From Ophiosphaerella korrae (lineage: Eukaryota; Ascomycota; Dothideomycetes; Pleosporales; Phaeosphaeriaceae), in assembly GCA_028456385.1 (NCBI GenBank), contig JALNQF010000187.1, forward strand, positions 1 to 64,000: 64,000 bases of DNA, given 5' to 3'. The translations under genes were made by a program, and so were the position numbers. Each line of letters opens with the position of its first letter. Within the stretch, counting starts at the first letter, position 1. This document shows positions 34,452 through 48,468 of this stretch, in pieces. The notes under the pieces are model-generated. The model had not been told where the DNA came from. It searched no databases and saw only the letters and a list, made by a program, of their open reading frames with translations.

Positions 34452-34456
34452 TATTA
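34254..34456. repeat. Degenerate minisatellite, ~7 units of 28-31 bp
   Basis: Units follow the pattern TGTC(T/G)CCTAG(A/G)A...GT(T/C)CCTAGTTAGATT. Spacing is regular and no unit is identical to its neighbours. G+C is higher than in the surroundings. Confidence 0.75.
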
Positions 34457-34861
34457 CTAGGTCTCCTGTCGTCGACTACAAGTAACCTCTAGGAGGGTAT
34501 TAGTAGATTAGAAGTTAATAATAAAGGCTTGTATTATAATTAGGTAATAGGCTATAAGTAATAGAAGATTCTCGTAATGTTAAATATTATTACTCTTAGT
34601 TAGAGATTAGATTGCTAATACTACCCTAATAGTGCGTATTATTACTAACTATATACCTTTACTATTTCTTCGACTTTGTAGCTTTATAGGCGCTAAACCT
34701 TATAAAGTTATAAAGTTAGTAGCTTTATAGCTTTGTAATTACTAAGCCTTATAAAGCTACGAAGTTATTATATATCTCTATTGTAATTAACTTCCTAATT
34801 AAGGTTATTACCCTACTTATCCTATACCTCGTTAGTATTTAGGTTAGGACTAATTAGTTCT
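34452..34861 (-). repeat. LTR fragment of Gypsy element G7, cut by Copia C1
   Basis: It aligns with the G1 LTRs from the left border (TATTACTAGGTCTCC) to the word AATTAGTTCT, about 50 bp before the expected right border, where the Copia LTR begins. Its internal cassette (about 34670-34775) is built from GCTTTATA/TATAAAGC words instead of the AATCTATA words of G1. The rest of G7, if present, lies to the right of Copia C1 and outside the window. Confidence 0.8.
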
Positions 34862-35026
34862 TGTTGTAAGTTAGAGCTTTACTCTATACAATTTAAGTAA
34901 GCCTGTAGTAGTAAGTAAGCTATACGAGCTATTTAAGCTACTCTACTATATATAAGTAGCCTAGCTTAGATAGCTCTTTAATTAATAATTATCTCCTACT
35001 TATTTCTAAGCTCGTATCTTGTAATA
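34862..35026 (+). repeat. 5' LTR of Copia C1
   Basis: 165 bp, starting TGTTGTAAG and ending CTTGTAATA (CTTACAACA in the other copy at 1325-1489). Confidence 0.88.
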
Positions 35027-38000
35027 GTTATAAGCCTAGTGCTAAAAATTACTTAATAGTTCTATCCTATATACTATAGCAAGAAATCGCAAGCTTAGTA
35101 TACTCCTATCCTATCCTATCTTATCTTATCTATTACTTAAACGCTTATAATATCTTATAGTAAGATTACTCTACTTAATAAAAGTACTACCCTACTTAAT
35201 AAGCACTTATAATAGCTAGTATAGTTTATATAACTCTATTACAACGCTCTTAAGCTAGGTATCTAGTAGCTAGTTAATCTAGAAGCTAATAACGTCCCTA
35301 ATATCTACGCTAACAAACTAGTTTAACTTAAACTAAAGAGCCTAGTAATAGTAGAAGAGGTAGCTACCTATAAGCTTATAATAGAGAAATACTAAGCTAT
35401 AAAAGATACCTAGGTATTGCAAATAGTACGCTTTAGAGCTCTAAGCGCCTAGGTAAACGCTATAGTTAATCTAAGTTATCTAGTAATAGCTAAAATAACT
35501 CTACTCGCAAACAATAAAGCTACGTTATAAGAGCTTATCTAAATACTAAAGAGCTTACTAGCCCTATCTAATACTAGTACTAGTAATCTTATCTAAGCTT
35601 AATACTAAGCCTATCTATAGAAGGCTTACTAAGAACGCTAATTACTAGAGCTCTAGTATAATAAGTAGCTACGCCTATATTAGCGTGTAATCGCGTATAA
35701 TATTATAGAAGTAATAGGTAAGCTTATAGTATAAGATTACCTAGAGGTATTAATACTAAAGCTAGCTCTAGACTAAGCTTAGATAATAAGCTAATTAGTA
35801 ATCTAGAGCTTAGTCCTTAGCTTAAAGGTACTTATACTAAAGTAAATTAGTAGTATCTACTTAGCTCTATTATAAAAGTATAAGCTCTAAACTACTAATT
35901 AAGGAGCTAACGTATTTACAACGTTTAAAGAATCTAAGCTAAGCTTAAGCTTAAGTACTAACTTAAAATACAACTACTTATATAGCTAAGCTTACTACTA
36001 AAAGCTATAAGATTATAGATAAGTATAAGTAGCGCTTACTAGTAATCTATTTAAAATAGATAATAATAGAAAAGTAAAAATATAGGCTTATTTAGATAAG
36101 CTACGCTTTATAGTAGTTAAAACTTTAGTAACTTAAAAGTAAGCTAGTTTCTTATAAGAACTAGTTAAAGCTAGCTTAGAGTTAGTTAAATTAAAGGCTC
36201 TAGTCTACTTAGGCTAGCTAAACGTAGTACTTATTAACCTAGGTATACTTATTAACTTAGGTAAACTTATTAAGCTAGCACCTAGAGCCTACTTAACGCT
36301 AGATTTTAATACTTACTTACTCTCTAAGAGTACTATACTTAATAATAGAGTTACTCTCTACTTAGTTAACTTAATAAGTTTTATAGAACTAAGCTCTTTT
36401 ATAAAAGTAAAAAGTATAAGCTATAAAGAAGTAAGTATATAAGTATTTCTAATACTTAGTAAAAGTACTTAAGTTCTTAAGAATATACTAAATAAAGCTT
36501 ATAGTAAGTATATAGAGAATTTTATACTTTATAAAGTAGTAGTAGTTAAAGGATTTTATATTAATATAGTATCTAAAGCTTAATTATAGTAAGCTAGAGC
36601 TTAGTATTAAGGTTTTAACGTAACTCTAAGAGTAAGAACGCTAGTAGAGAGTATTATACTAGTAACGCTAATACGTAAATATAATCTTACTTTTATTAAA
36701 TATAAGCTTATTACGTTTTATCTAACTATTATAAGTGTAACTTAAAGTAATTAAGTTAATTAATAGCTTAACTTATAGTATATAATACCTAGAAGTAACT
36801 TAGAGAAGCTCTAGTACGCTAGAGCTAGTTATCTTAGACTAGAAGTACTACAAGCGCTAGTAACAAGCGTAAGAAACGTACGTATTAATAAGATAGCGCG
36901 TATTAAGTATAAGTATTACTTAATAGCCTACGCTAAGTAAGTTATCTTAAAGTAGCCTAAAGAGAAAGCTCTACGCTTATATTAGCGAGTAGCGTAAAAC
37001 CTATTTAATATACTTACTAGCTACTTTAGAAAGGTTTAGACTATACTACTTAAGTATAAGTATAGTAGTAAGCTCTATACCTACTTATTATAAAGTAAAA
37101 TACTTTAAGAGATAATAAGAGTATTTAAAAGCTTTATAAAGCTACTACTAACGCGCTATAAGCTTTATATATACGTACTTAAGTAAGATAATAAAGTAGT
37201 AACGCTCTTATAGAGAAGTAAAACGTACTTCTAGATTTAAGCTAAATAAGAAGAGATTATAGTTAAGAGTACTCTAGTATATATATATAAGCTAAATAGA
37301 GGAGCTAAGAAAGCTAGTTAAGAAATAATAATAAAAGTAATTAAGATAAAAATAAGTACTAACCTACTTAAAAGGCTCTAGCTAAAGATAGTAGAGGTAG
37401 CTATATAGCTATATAATATAAGCCTAAGCTACGCTTATAATATATAAGCTCCTAATATAGTACTTAATAGCTAGTTTAGATAGTACTTTAGATACTATTA
37501 GCTTAAGTAAGTAAGAGCTACTATAGTAGACTTTTAGCTAGATTAGAGTAGAGTATATACTTATAGCTACTAAGTATATCTACTTAATAAAGAGTAAGTA
37601 GCTAGGCGTAATAAGAGAGGCTTTAAAATAAGCCCTTAGGGCTATATTAGATATCTAGTAGGATATAGAGTATCTAATATATATAGGATATAAGTCCTAG
37701 AATTAGATTAGGTAATTATAACGTATAACGTAATATTTAATAAGTAGCTCTTCTATAATAAAAGGAGTAAAGCTTATTAAAAACTTTTAAAGCTAAATAT
37801 TTAAAAACTTATTAACGTATTATATAAAGACGTAGCGTATAATATAAAAGAGACCTAGAATAATATATATAACTAGCTTTACAAAGTAGCTTAAATCCTA
37901 GAAAGCTACTAGTAAAGTAAGTACTTAGAGTAAAATCTAGGGGGTAGAGCTCTATATAATACTAAAAGCTAGGCTAGCTAGCTAGCTATCTTAGTAGAAT

Positions 38001-40564
38001 AAAGAGTAGACCCTATATAAGTAGTAAGCTTAGCTAGTAAACTATATAGAATTTATATAGAGTAACCTAAGCTTAGTAGCTTTTAAACTCTAGAGTAAAT
38101 ACTTAAACCTAAAGGAGTTTAGTATATAGGTATTAATATTAATTATAGAAATTAATATAGTAAAGTATCTAAAAGCTTTTATAAATTATAATTAACTAGA
38201 GAAGTAAGTGCCTTAGAGTAGCTAATAGATAAGAGTTTAACTTATTAAATAGCTACTTATTAAACTACCTTTTATTAAGTAGCTATAGCTTCTATAGCTC
38301 TAAATAAAGTAGATACTATCTTTTATTAAGTAGCTATATCTTATATAGCTCTAAATAATTATAAGAGGTTTAGAGTAGAGAGCTATTAGGGTATACTTAG
38401 TACTATCGACGAGCTCTACTAGGCTAAGTAACTAGCGCGTACTAGCTCTATTAGCTAGTATATTCCCTTGTATATAACTTAGTACAACTCTAAGTAAATT
38501 CTAAGCGAGTGTAAAGAACTTTAAGTAATAATAACTAGTATATATATTATATACTACTATAATAGCTTAACTAGCTATTAGCCCCTTTTTATCTAGATTA
38601 GCTTAGTAGTATATCGTCTTTATAATAATATAGTTAGAGCTTATTAGTAGTATATACGCTAGTAATAGCTAGTACTAACGCGAATAAGCTAAAGACTCTA
38701 AAATAATAAGCTAGATAATAGCGCTAAAAGCTTAAGCGCTTACTTATTATTATATAAACTAGAGTAGAGTAAATAGAGTAGTATACTAGATAAGCTACTC
38801 TTATAAGTACTAATAGACTATAACCTAAATATAGAGCTTACTATAGTAAACACTATAATTATAGTAGCTACTTAGCTTAAGCTATAGCCTTAGCTATAGC
38901 TATAAGCTTATCTATATTAAGATAAGCTACTACTACTACTACTATAGAATTAGAAGTACTTATATACGTACTTATATAGGTAGCTCTTTAAATAAGTAGC
39001 TTAGAAAGAGATTAATATACTACTAGTAGCTAGTACCTAGGAAGAGATAGAGCGCTTATAATTAAGTAATTAGCTACTACCTCTAAAGTAGGTTTTTATA
39101 TACAAACTTAACTAAAATAGCTACTTTTTTAAGTATAAAGCTTAGATTATAGTGCGTAGAGACTTCTAAATAATTAATTTAATATAATTAACTTATACTA
39201 CTACGTTAGTAGCGCGCTTGTTTTAAACTATAATAGTAATTATAGCTAAGTTTAACCTAGAAGTAGCTTAGTATAACGTTATTAGAGCTTTCTTCTATAT
39301 ATATAAAGATTATTAACTAGTAGTTATCTATAAGCTCTTAGATAAGTTTAAAGTAGCTAGTAAGTACGTTAAGCTTAATTAAGCGCTGTATAGCCTAAAG
39401 GACTTACTACTCTTTTAGTATAAAGAGCTCTTAAGAATACTTAAATAAGCTAGTCTTATAGTCTTAAAAGAGAAGCTATACTTATTCTATAATAAGGAGC
39501 GTAAAATACTCTTTCTTTTCTATATTAATAATATATTACAAAATCTACTAATTAGAAGCTTACTAAATTATTAAGAGAATTAAATAAGTATATAATATAG
39601 AAGATAAAAGCTTAGTAAACTAGTTCTTAGGCGTATAAGTAATATAGAGTTAGCTAAATAAAACTATTATACTTATTTACAATAAGTATATTAATAAGAT
39701 AGTAAAAAAGTTTAATCTTATAAGCTCTATAAGCTTTCTAGTAACTTTATTACTAGTAGAAGAGCTATAGCTAAGTAAAAAAGAGGCCTTAAAGTATAAA
39801 ATTAAGGACTACTAAGAGTAAGTAGGATCTATCTTATATATATTAATAATAGTACAACTAGATATTATATTTATAGCTACTAAGCTCTCTTAATATCTTA
39901 TAAATCTAAGCTAAAAGTATCTTAAAGTAGTAAACTAAGTTATTATTTACTTATATAGAACTTAGTACCTATTAGTTTAATATAGCGAGTAGTAAGATAG
40001 CTAGTAGTAAGATAGTAAGTAGTAAGATAGTAAGTAGTAAGGTACTAAGCTACTTATATATAGAGACGCGTTATTTACTAATAATCTAGTAATACACTAC
40101 TTATCTTATAGCTATATTATAATACTCTTTAGTAGAGTAGTAATATAGAAAGTAGTATAACAAGCTATAGTAACTACCTCTACTACTAAAGCTAAGCTAC
40201 TTACGCTTAAGTACGTAAGTAAAGAGGTAATAGTACTAAAAAGGCTCTTTTAAGAGCTTATATTAGACCTAAAAGCTACTTAGATAATTTTCTATAATAA
40301 TTAGTAAATAATTAGACTTATTATAGGTAAAAATAAGAGAGTAATAACGTACTTATATTACGTAGATATATAAAATATATAGCTAAGATAAAGGTATACT
40401 AAAGGCTTATTTTAAGTTTCTTATATACTAACGAGCGAGATACTAGTAGATAGCCTAACTAAGTACTTTCTAGAGTAGTAATTTAAGAGATTTAAAGTTT
40501 ACCTTAACCTTAAGAATATATAAGCTAAGCTTAAGTTATAAGAATTACTAAAGTAGAGTATAGA
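34862..40564 (+). mobile_element. Ty1/Copia retrotransposon C1, 5' part, interrupted by G5
   Basis: The 5' LTR is at 34862-35026. Domain order on the plus strand is of the Copia type. A GAG-pre-integrase segment (RASYLRLEVLQALV) lies at about 36803-36925, and an integrase C-terminal block (GYIRYLVGYR...NIY) at about 37640-37745. The reverse-transcriptase centre YINN, in place of YVDD, is at 39521-39532. The RNase H motif STTKAKLL is near 40179. Asp-to-Asn changes and many TAA/TAG codons are RIP effects. The element breaks off at 40564, where the LTR of G5 begins. With the 3' end taken from C2, a full copy would be about 7 kb. Confidence 0.88.
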
Positions 40565-41014
40565 TATAATAGGTTACTTATTGTTAACTATAGGTACTAT
40601 TCTTAAAGGAGTTAGTAGATTATAAGATAATAATAAAAGATTATATAGTAATCTATAATAACTATAAATAATAGAAGATATTTTGTAACTATCTTGTATT
40701 AGCGTTCTATAGTTAAAGGATTAAATTACTAATAGTATCTTAATAATATATATTACTACTAACTATATAGTTTATCTAATCTATTAATCTATATTTGTTT
40801 TCTATCTATATACTTAATAGATTAGGGGATTAGCAATCTATTAATCTATATTTATTTTCTATCTATATACTTAATAGATTAAGAGATTACCTACGTATCC
40901 TAGTTATAAGCTATTTCCTAATTAATATTGTTACTCTACTTATCTTATACTTTGTTAGCTTTAGAGTTAAGACTAATTAGTTCTATTTTAATTTCTCTTA
41001 TTACGCCTATAATA
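40565..41014 (-). repeat. 3' LTR of G5
   Basis: It starts TATAATAGG and ends CCTATAATA. The variable cassette (about 40775-40892) carries AATCTATTAATCTATAT-type inverted repeats separated by TTTTCTATCTATATAC, unlike the cassette of G1. Confidence 0.82.
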
Positions 41015-41382
41015 CTATCCCCTCTTCTAAGTAGTCTTTTATTCTCTTATCTTAGAGCTAAGGTTATTAATCTAGTTTCTTTATTAATATAAAGTTCTTT
41101 ATCTTCTATCTTTATACTTACTAAGTCTACTCTTTATTATATTTAGTTAGTAGATTATATATTATATAATAGTATTATAATATTTCCTTATTCTTATTAT
41201 AAATCCTTAAGCCTCTTTCTAGTCTATTTCTCTTTAAAATATAGTAAGGCTTATAAGGCGTATATTTATACTAATACTTAGTTATTCTATAATCTATCTA
41301 GCGTATCTATAGTAGAGTATAAGTTAAAGATACTTATTTATATATCTATACTTATTTATAATAGAGAAAGCTATTAACTACG
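40565..41382 (-). mobile_element. Gypsy element G5, left segment (3' LTR and 3' end)
   Basis: A 450-bp LTR (40565-41014) related to those of G1 is followed by the 3' terminal internal region, including the start of the antisense frame. The segment ends with CTACG (41378-41382), the target duplication of G6. The sequence resumes at 55243, and the joined text aligns with G1 across the junction near 27732-27746. Orientation is minus, as in G1. Confidence 0.85.
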
Positions 41383-41824
41383 TGTTAAGACCTTAGAACT
41401 AGTAAAAGTAACAAGGGTAAGTAGGCTTCTATAAGACGGGCAAGGTTAATAAATAAGTTAGTTACTTAACTTAATTAATAGTTAGCTCTTATTAGAGTAT
41501 TACAAGGTATATAAGTATTAATAGGTAGATAAGAATCTAATTAAAGTATTAGTTATAATACTCTATTAAGATAAGAGGTAAAGAAGAGATTAAATATAAT
41601 AGTCTATAAAGGTCTATTAACGTTCCTATATACTTACTATCTAGCGTTTATTCTTAAGCGCTTACTCTAGAGCGTTTACTCTAGAGCGCTTATTCTAGAG
41701 TATTTACTCTAGAGCGTTCGCTCTAGAGTGTTTACTACTAAATAGTTACGTATTTTACTACGCTATATTACCTAGCCTAATTGCGTGTAATATAATAGCT
41801 TACCTACCGCTTAGTATTATAATA
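41383..41824 (-). repeat. 3' LTR of G6
   Basis: 442 bp. Near its right side is a short tandem array of CTCTAGAGCG-type words (about 41648-41730), shared with the other LTR. Confidence 0.88.
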
Positions 41825-42128
41825 CTATCCCTCTTTCTTATACTAGGTCTATCTTTAGGCCTAGGCCTCTATTAGCTAGGTCTAGCTTATAAGTAGTTTA
41901 CTCTACCTTTTAGTTAAAAACTATCTTGCTATAATATTACTTCTTTTATAGTCTTATAGACTTTATCTCTTATTAGAAATCTTTACTATAAACTATATTT
42001 CTAAAACACCTTATCTATATTATTCTTTCTTAGGTATTCTTTGTTTTGTTATACTAGATTCTACTCTAAAGTATACTAAGTATACTTGTATAGGGCGTCT
42101 CTATATTAGTATAACTTAAGAGTCTCTT

Positions 42129-42430
42129 AATTAAACTTATAAAGAGTTCTATAAAAAGGTTAATAATAATAAAAAACTTTTTACTATTATTATTACTTAT
42201 TTACTACGTAATAAGAAAATATTAAAATCTACTAAAGAGCGTGCTCGCTATAAGGCCTTATACCTAGCGTTAGAGTTAGAGTAGGAAGGTAATAAGGTCT
42301 TAGCGTAAGTTCTTGACTATTCTACTACTACTATTAATATTACCTCTTCTCTTACTATCTAGTTTACTATTAGCTTATTAGATAAATTTATTACAACTAA
42401 GGGCGCTTTATAGGCTCTATATAGTTAGGT
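42129..42430 (+). other. Antisense coiled-coil-like frame of G6
   Basis: On the plus strand, opposite to pol and between 3' LTR and chromodomain, a frame reads K/E/R/L-rich sequence (TKERARYKALYLALELE) with TAG/TAA only where Gln is plausible. Its position is the same as the antisense frame of the G1 family, but the sequence is different. Confidence 0.35.
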
Positions 42431-42539
42431 TTATTATAGAACTTACTTCTACTAATATATCTATTATATCCTAGCTATAGCTTTATATATCCTATATATC
42501 CTAGTATATAGTACTTATTTCTTACTTTCTTAAGTATCT

Positions 42540-42657
42540 ACTAATAATTCTATAGATTAGCTTTAGGTTCCTATATATTTTTACTTACTAGGTAGCCTTT
42601 CTATTTTACTAGCTACTCCTAGAGAAACTATATACTTTAGAAGGTGTCGCGTCCTAT
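42540..42657 (-). other. Chromodomain remnant of G6
   Basis: The minus strand reads LVK, a stop at the expected Trp, KGY, then a stop followed by EPKANL. This matches the chromodomain core YLVKWKGY...TWEPEENL with Trp codons turned to TAG. Confidence 0.75.
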
Positions 42658-45600
42658 CTCTTAATATCCTTATAGGTCTTTAACTTTAAACTTATTGTCC
42701 TCTTCTTTCTAATATTAGAATTGTCGCTATACTAGTATTTTTAGCTTAGCTAGTTCTAGTAGGCTTATATAGAACTTAGAGTATACCTTAGTATTATTAG
42801 GTAGTTCTAGCGTTTTTATAACTAGCCTATTATCTTCTTTAACTAAAAATAGTCTAACCTTAACGTAGTCTAGTCCTTTACTAGGTTACTTTGTCTATAG
42901 ATTCTTTGTATAAAGATACGCTTTATCTCTTTCTTTTAGCTAAAGTACTATTTTTTGTTTTTAATTAATATATAAATTACTTTATTTTTAAGCTTTTTCT
43001 AGTTTTTATTTTATTTTATTGTAGAGTTCTTATATATCTTCTACTCTAACTAGTGCTACCTCTATCTTAGGTTTTAGTAGTATTCTCTTAAATAAATTAG
43101 AGTATATCCTATAGTTTGTAAAATATAGTATTTTACTTGTTACTTCTAAGTACTTATTATTATAAGCTAACTATACTATAGGTAGTAGTAATACTTAATT
43201 ATTCTACTTCTAGTTACTATAAATCCTTAGGTATATCTTTAACGTTCTATTAGTCTATTCTATCTATTTATCTATCTATAAATAATAAGCTATTAATAGC
43301 TTCCTTTTTATTTCTATTACTATAAGTAGCGTTATCTAGTAATTAGACGTAAAGAGCTTATCTCTATTACTAATAATACTCTTTAGTATCTTATATCTTT
43401 ATATTAGTACGTCTAGTAGCACGTATCCTAGCTAATCTACTATGTAGTTACTTTAGAATTTCTCTATCTTAGCGTATTTTATAAATTAGTCTACAATTAC
43501 TATTATTATATTATATCCTATTCCTATTACGAGGTCCTTTAACGTTAGTAGTCCTGTAATAAAGTCTATTATAACGTCTATCTATAGTTCTTCTAGTATC
43601 TTAATTACTTATATTTCTCTATATAGTATATATGTCTCGTACTTATTCTTTTAGTAATCTACGTATTCTTTAATAAACTACGTTACTTTTTCCTTTATCT
43701 TACTAAATCTATAGTTCCTCTAGATTAGTTCTATAGTTCGTGCAATCCCTAAGTACTTATATACTAAGTTGTTATAGTATTATTATATAATTACTTCCTA
43801 TAATTCTTCTAGAACTTTGTTTATAATCCTAACTAGGTTATTAATTTCTTATTCTTCTACTAGTTGTGTGTTTAGTACTAGGTATCTTTATCTATTATCT
43901 TAGAGTATAGCTTTTTCTACTACTTGTCTTTTTCTTATAATATTGTGTCTTTAGCTAAGTGCGTCTACTTAGCTGTTTTCCTTACCTAGTATATACTAAA
44001 TCTTGAATTTATACTATCTTAGCTATTCTAACTATTATATCTACCTATCCTTTAACTTCTTACTTGTTATAAAGTATGTTAGGTTCTTGTAATCTATCTT
44101 AATAATTACTTCTATTGCGCTTTTAGTATACGCTCTCTAATATTTAAGTATCTTAACTATTACTAGTAACTCTTTATTATATACGTTGTATCTTTCCTCT
44201 TATTCTATAAACTTCCCTAAATAGTATATAATTAGATACTATTTTCTCTTATACTTTTATAGCGCTATTACTCTATAAGCTAGGTTTAATATATCTATTT
44301 TAATAACTAGGGTCTTGTTACTATAAAATTGCTTTAGAACTAGTAGTATAATATAGGCTTACTTAAGTTCTTTATAAGCTTGTTTCTACTCTACTCTCTA
44401 TTCCTATATTATATCTTTTTTTATAAGCTTTATAAGTAGTAGTACTTTCTTTAAAAATCTTTCTATAAAGTGTTAGTTAAAGTTAATAAATCCTAGGAAT
44501 AATTGTACGTCTTTAACTATCTTAGGTTCCTTCTATTCTTCTACTACTTTAATCTTCTCTTAGCTTATCTTAACTTCGTTAATACCTATTGTATATCCTA
44601 GAAACTCTACTTCTATCTTATACTATTTATACTTCTCTAGCTTTAGTTATAAGTTATATTAGTCTAAGTACTATAGTACTATTATTACTTACTCTACGTA
44701 CTTACCTTCTTCTTTAGAATATATTAGTATATTATCTAGGTATACTATAATAAACTTATCTAAGTATTCTTATAATATATTATTAATTAGTCTTTAGAAC
44801 GTTACTAGTATATTTATTAGTCTAAAAAGTATTACTATATACTTATAATATCTATAGCGTATTTAGAATACTATCTTCTACTCTTTACTTACTTTAATTT
44901 ATATTAGGTAGTATCTATCCTTTAGGTCTAGCTTTGTAAAAATCTTTACTCTACTTAGCTTATCTTAGAGTTTATCTATATTTAGTAGTAGGTATTAGTC
45001 CTTTACTATAATATTGTTTAGTTTTTAGTAGTCTACGTATATCCTTAGTAGTCTCTTCTTCTTTAGTATAAAGAGAATTAGAAATCTTACTAATAATAAA
45101 GATTCTTGTATATATCTTTTCTTTAGGTCTTAGTTTAGTCTTTCTTAGAGTATTACTAATTTACTCTCTATTAATTAGTAAATAGGCCTAAAAGGTAGCT
45201 TCTTTCCTTTCTATAACTTAATTATATAGTCCTAGGGTTAGTACTTAGGTAATACTAGTATATCTATCTCTTCTATAAACAAGTAGCTAAACTTCTTATA
45301 TTATTCTAAGATCTTAGGAGTTACGCGTTACTCTTCTACTCTTACTTCTTAGCCTAGTACCTTACTAGTACTTGTAAAAGTACTTATTCTCTCTTAATAA
45401 GTTACTATTAAAGCTACTATCTTATATAGTACCTTCTTATCTACTATTAAACGCTACTAATACGTAGGCTTAGATCTACGTGCGTCTTTGTAGTTGTTAA
45501 ACGAGAGGTTCTAGTTTTTCTAATTAACTCTAGGATTAAACTCTTATAGCTATAAGAGTCCTAGTATAATATCTTTATTAGCTAAAACTAATATATCTAA

Positions 45601-47758
45601 GGTAATCCTTATACTATATCTTTAAATAATAATCTCTGTAGTTACTTTATTGCTAACTATTAGGTTTCTTAGTATTAGTTATCTATTCGCGATATAGATT
45701 AGATATAGTATCTTCTTTACTTATAGTTTAAGTTCTACTTATTCTACTACTTTAGGTGTAATTAGGTTTATAAATAACTCTAAATCTACTAATACCTTTA
45801 TTCTTTCTCTCTTTATCTTTACTAGGAGTTTAATAAGTCTTTTAGTATTAATAGTATTATAGCTTCTAGATATATATCTAGTATTAGCTATTTACTTAAA
45901 AAAGACTTAATCTTATAATCTTTATTTATCTTTTACTAGAATCTTTATAGTATTTTAATCTTCTTATAGTATTTACACTTTTCTAGTGTATAGGTTTACT
46001 AAAATAGGTTAATATATTAGTTATTTATAAGTATCTTGCTTATATTTGTATCTTTTTTAGTTATACCTAGAAAGTACTTAGCTTCCTACTTATCCTATAA
46101 GTGTTGTTCGTATTTATTATTTATATACTCTTCTTAGTTCTATTTATATCTAGATTTCCTATAAGGGAAATATCTAGATCCTATCTTATTAGAATAGTAA
46201 GTAAAGTAGTTATTATAGTAATATCTTGTCTATAATAGTAGTAGATAGTTTAGGTTACGTAGGTATAGCTAGTATTATAGTTCTTATATTAACACTAGAT
46301 CTATAATAATTAGCGCCTAATTATTATTTACGTATAACAATTTATATTACTAGGTTTACTCTACTTTATATATCTAGTGTTCTTTATCTTACTATTCTTT
46401 TACTAAGTAGTAGCTATCTACTAGTCTTTAGATTTCTTTTACAAATCTATCTTGTACTTTAGTATTTTTTTACTTTAGCTCTAGTATTCTAGGTACTATC
46501 TTATATTTAGAAGTCTTAGGCTCTTAGTTTTCTTTCTTATTTTTATCCTAGGCTATATATACCTACCTTCTTAGATATAGTATTGTCTTGCGCCTAAACT
46601 CTACCCTTCTCTAGTATAGCTAGAGGTATTCTAAGGTATCTATCTTAGCGTACTTCTACTTTAGCTAGTGCCTCTTTACGTAGCTTTATACTCCTAGTAG
46701 TATATTTATAGCTTCTACTTTATTATCTATTATAAAGTTACTTAGCTTTATAGTAATCTTATAGTAGTTATATTTCTTACTTATATCTTACTACTAGAGG
46801 TTTGTAGTCTTATAATCTCTCTTCTCTTAGCTTCTTCTAGGGATTACTTCCTATTCTTCTTCTCTATTATTATCTTACTACTTAAGTATATTAATTTATT
46901 ATATAATCTTGTTCTTTACTTAGTAATTCTTTGCTAAGTACCTTGTTTTACTACACTTATAGTATTTTTAGCTTTTTACTCCCTTAAGGTTCTTGTAGTA
47001 ATAGTATTCTTATTTTCTTAGGTTTACATTATTAATATATATCTTGTCTAGCTTAAAGTATCTATAGCTACCCTAAACTTAGTTATTCTTATATTAGTAC
47101 TTGTACTTAGGTTTATACTTCTTGTTATCTATACGTAGTACTTTACTATTCTTAGCTTCTACTATATATTTGTATATATAGTTGTTAACTTAAATTACTT
47201 CTTCTATTAGGTCCTCTAACGTCTTAATCGCAGCTCTACTACGCATTAGCTCGCTTTAAACATTACTCTTAAGTTTCTATTAAAATATCCTTATTAATAA
47301 CTTGTTATTTTATTCTATTTGTATCGCGTAGCTTTAGAACTTATTAGCGTAGTCTACTACTACCTTGTATTGTTGTAGCTACTATATTACGTACTCTACT
47401 ACTACTATCTTGTTTACTAGTAGAAAGGCTTATTATACTTTATCTTTAAACTTAATCTATTCTTTAAATATCTTGTTATAGTTATTATTATTATTATTAA
47501 GGTATTTCTTAAGGTATAGTATAACCTATTTCTTTACCTTGCCCCTTATATAGGATAATACAAGTATAGCTTAGTCTTTGTCCTAAACTTAGTCTACCTT
47601 AAAGAAAAGATTAAGTTATAGGATTTATAGCTTAAGCTTATTTCGTTCTCTATAGTAGAGGTCTAGCTTAGCAACCTTAGAAGTAGCTATATAGGTTGCT
47701 CCTACACGCTAGTTGTTTATATTTATTAATATATTACTTATCTTAAAGGTATTTAATA

Positions 47759-48039
47759 TATTAAGACCTTAGAACTAGTAAGAGTAATAAGGGCAAGTAG
47801 GCTTCTATAAGACAGGCGAGGTTAATAAATAAGTTAGTTACTTAACTTAATTAATAGTTAGCTCTTATTAGAGTATTACGAGGTATATAAGTATTAATAG
47901 GTAGATAAGAATCTAATTAAAGTATTAGTTGTAATACTCTATTAAGATAAGAAGTAAAGAAGAGATTAAACACAATAGTTTATAAAGGTCTATCGACGTT
48001 CCTATATACTTACTATCTAGCGTTTATTCCTAAGCGCTT
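47759..48039 (-). repeat. 5' LTR of G6, first part
   Basis: 281 bp aligning with 41383 onwards. It breaks at CGCTT (48035-48039), the target duplication of G2, and continues at 55077-55237. Together the two parts are 442 bp, the same as the other LTR. Confidence 0.88.
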
Positions 48040-48468
48040 TGTTACAGGTATAATAGAAGAAATCGAGATAGAACTAATTAGTCCTAACTTAGTTGCTGAC
48101 GAAGCATAGGACGAGCGGGGTAATAATCTCGATTAGGAAACAACACACAACTAGGACACATAGACTAATCTGTAATCTGTAGACTCTTAGTAGCTATAGA
48201 TTACAGATTAGGACAATCTATAATCTATTTATCTTAGTAGTTATAGATTACAGATTACGACGAGTATATAGTTAGTAGGATGCGCATTATTAGGATAGCA
48301 TCGGCAATTTAATCCTTTGACTACAGAACGCTAATACAAGATAGTTGCAAAACATCTTCTATTGTTTACAGTTATTATAGATTACCCCTAAGCTTTTACT
48401 ATTACCTTGTAATCTACTAACCTCCTTTGAGACAGGCACCTATAGTCGACAATAGGAGGCCCGTAATA
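48040..48468 (+). repeat. 5' LTR of G2
   Basis: 429 bp from TGTTACAGG to CCCGTAATA. Cassette at about 48160-48262, with inverted AATCTGTAATCTGT/ACAGATTACAGATT-type words. Confidence 0.92.

Noticed and set aside
34254..34456. Possible CRISPR-like array
   Set aside because: The repeated part is not identical between units, there are no unique spacers of constant length, and the host is eukaryotic.
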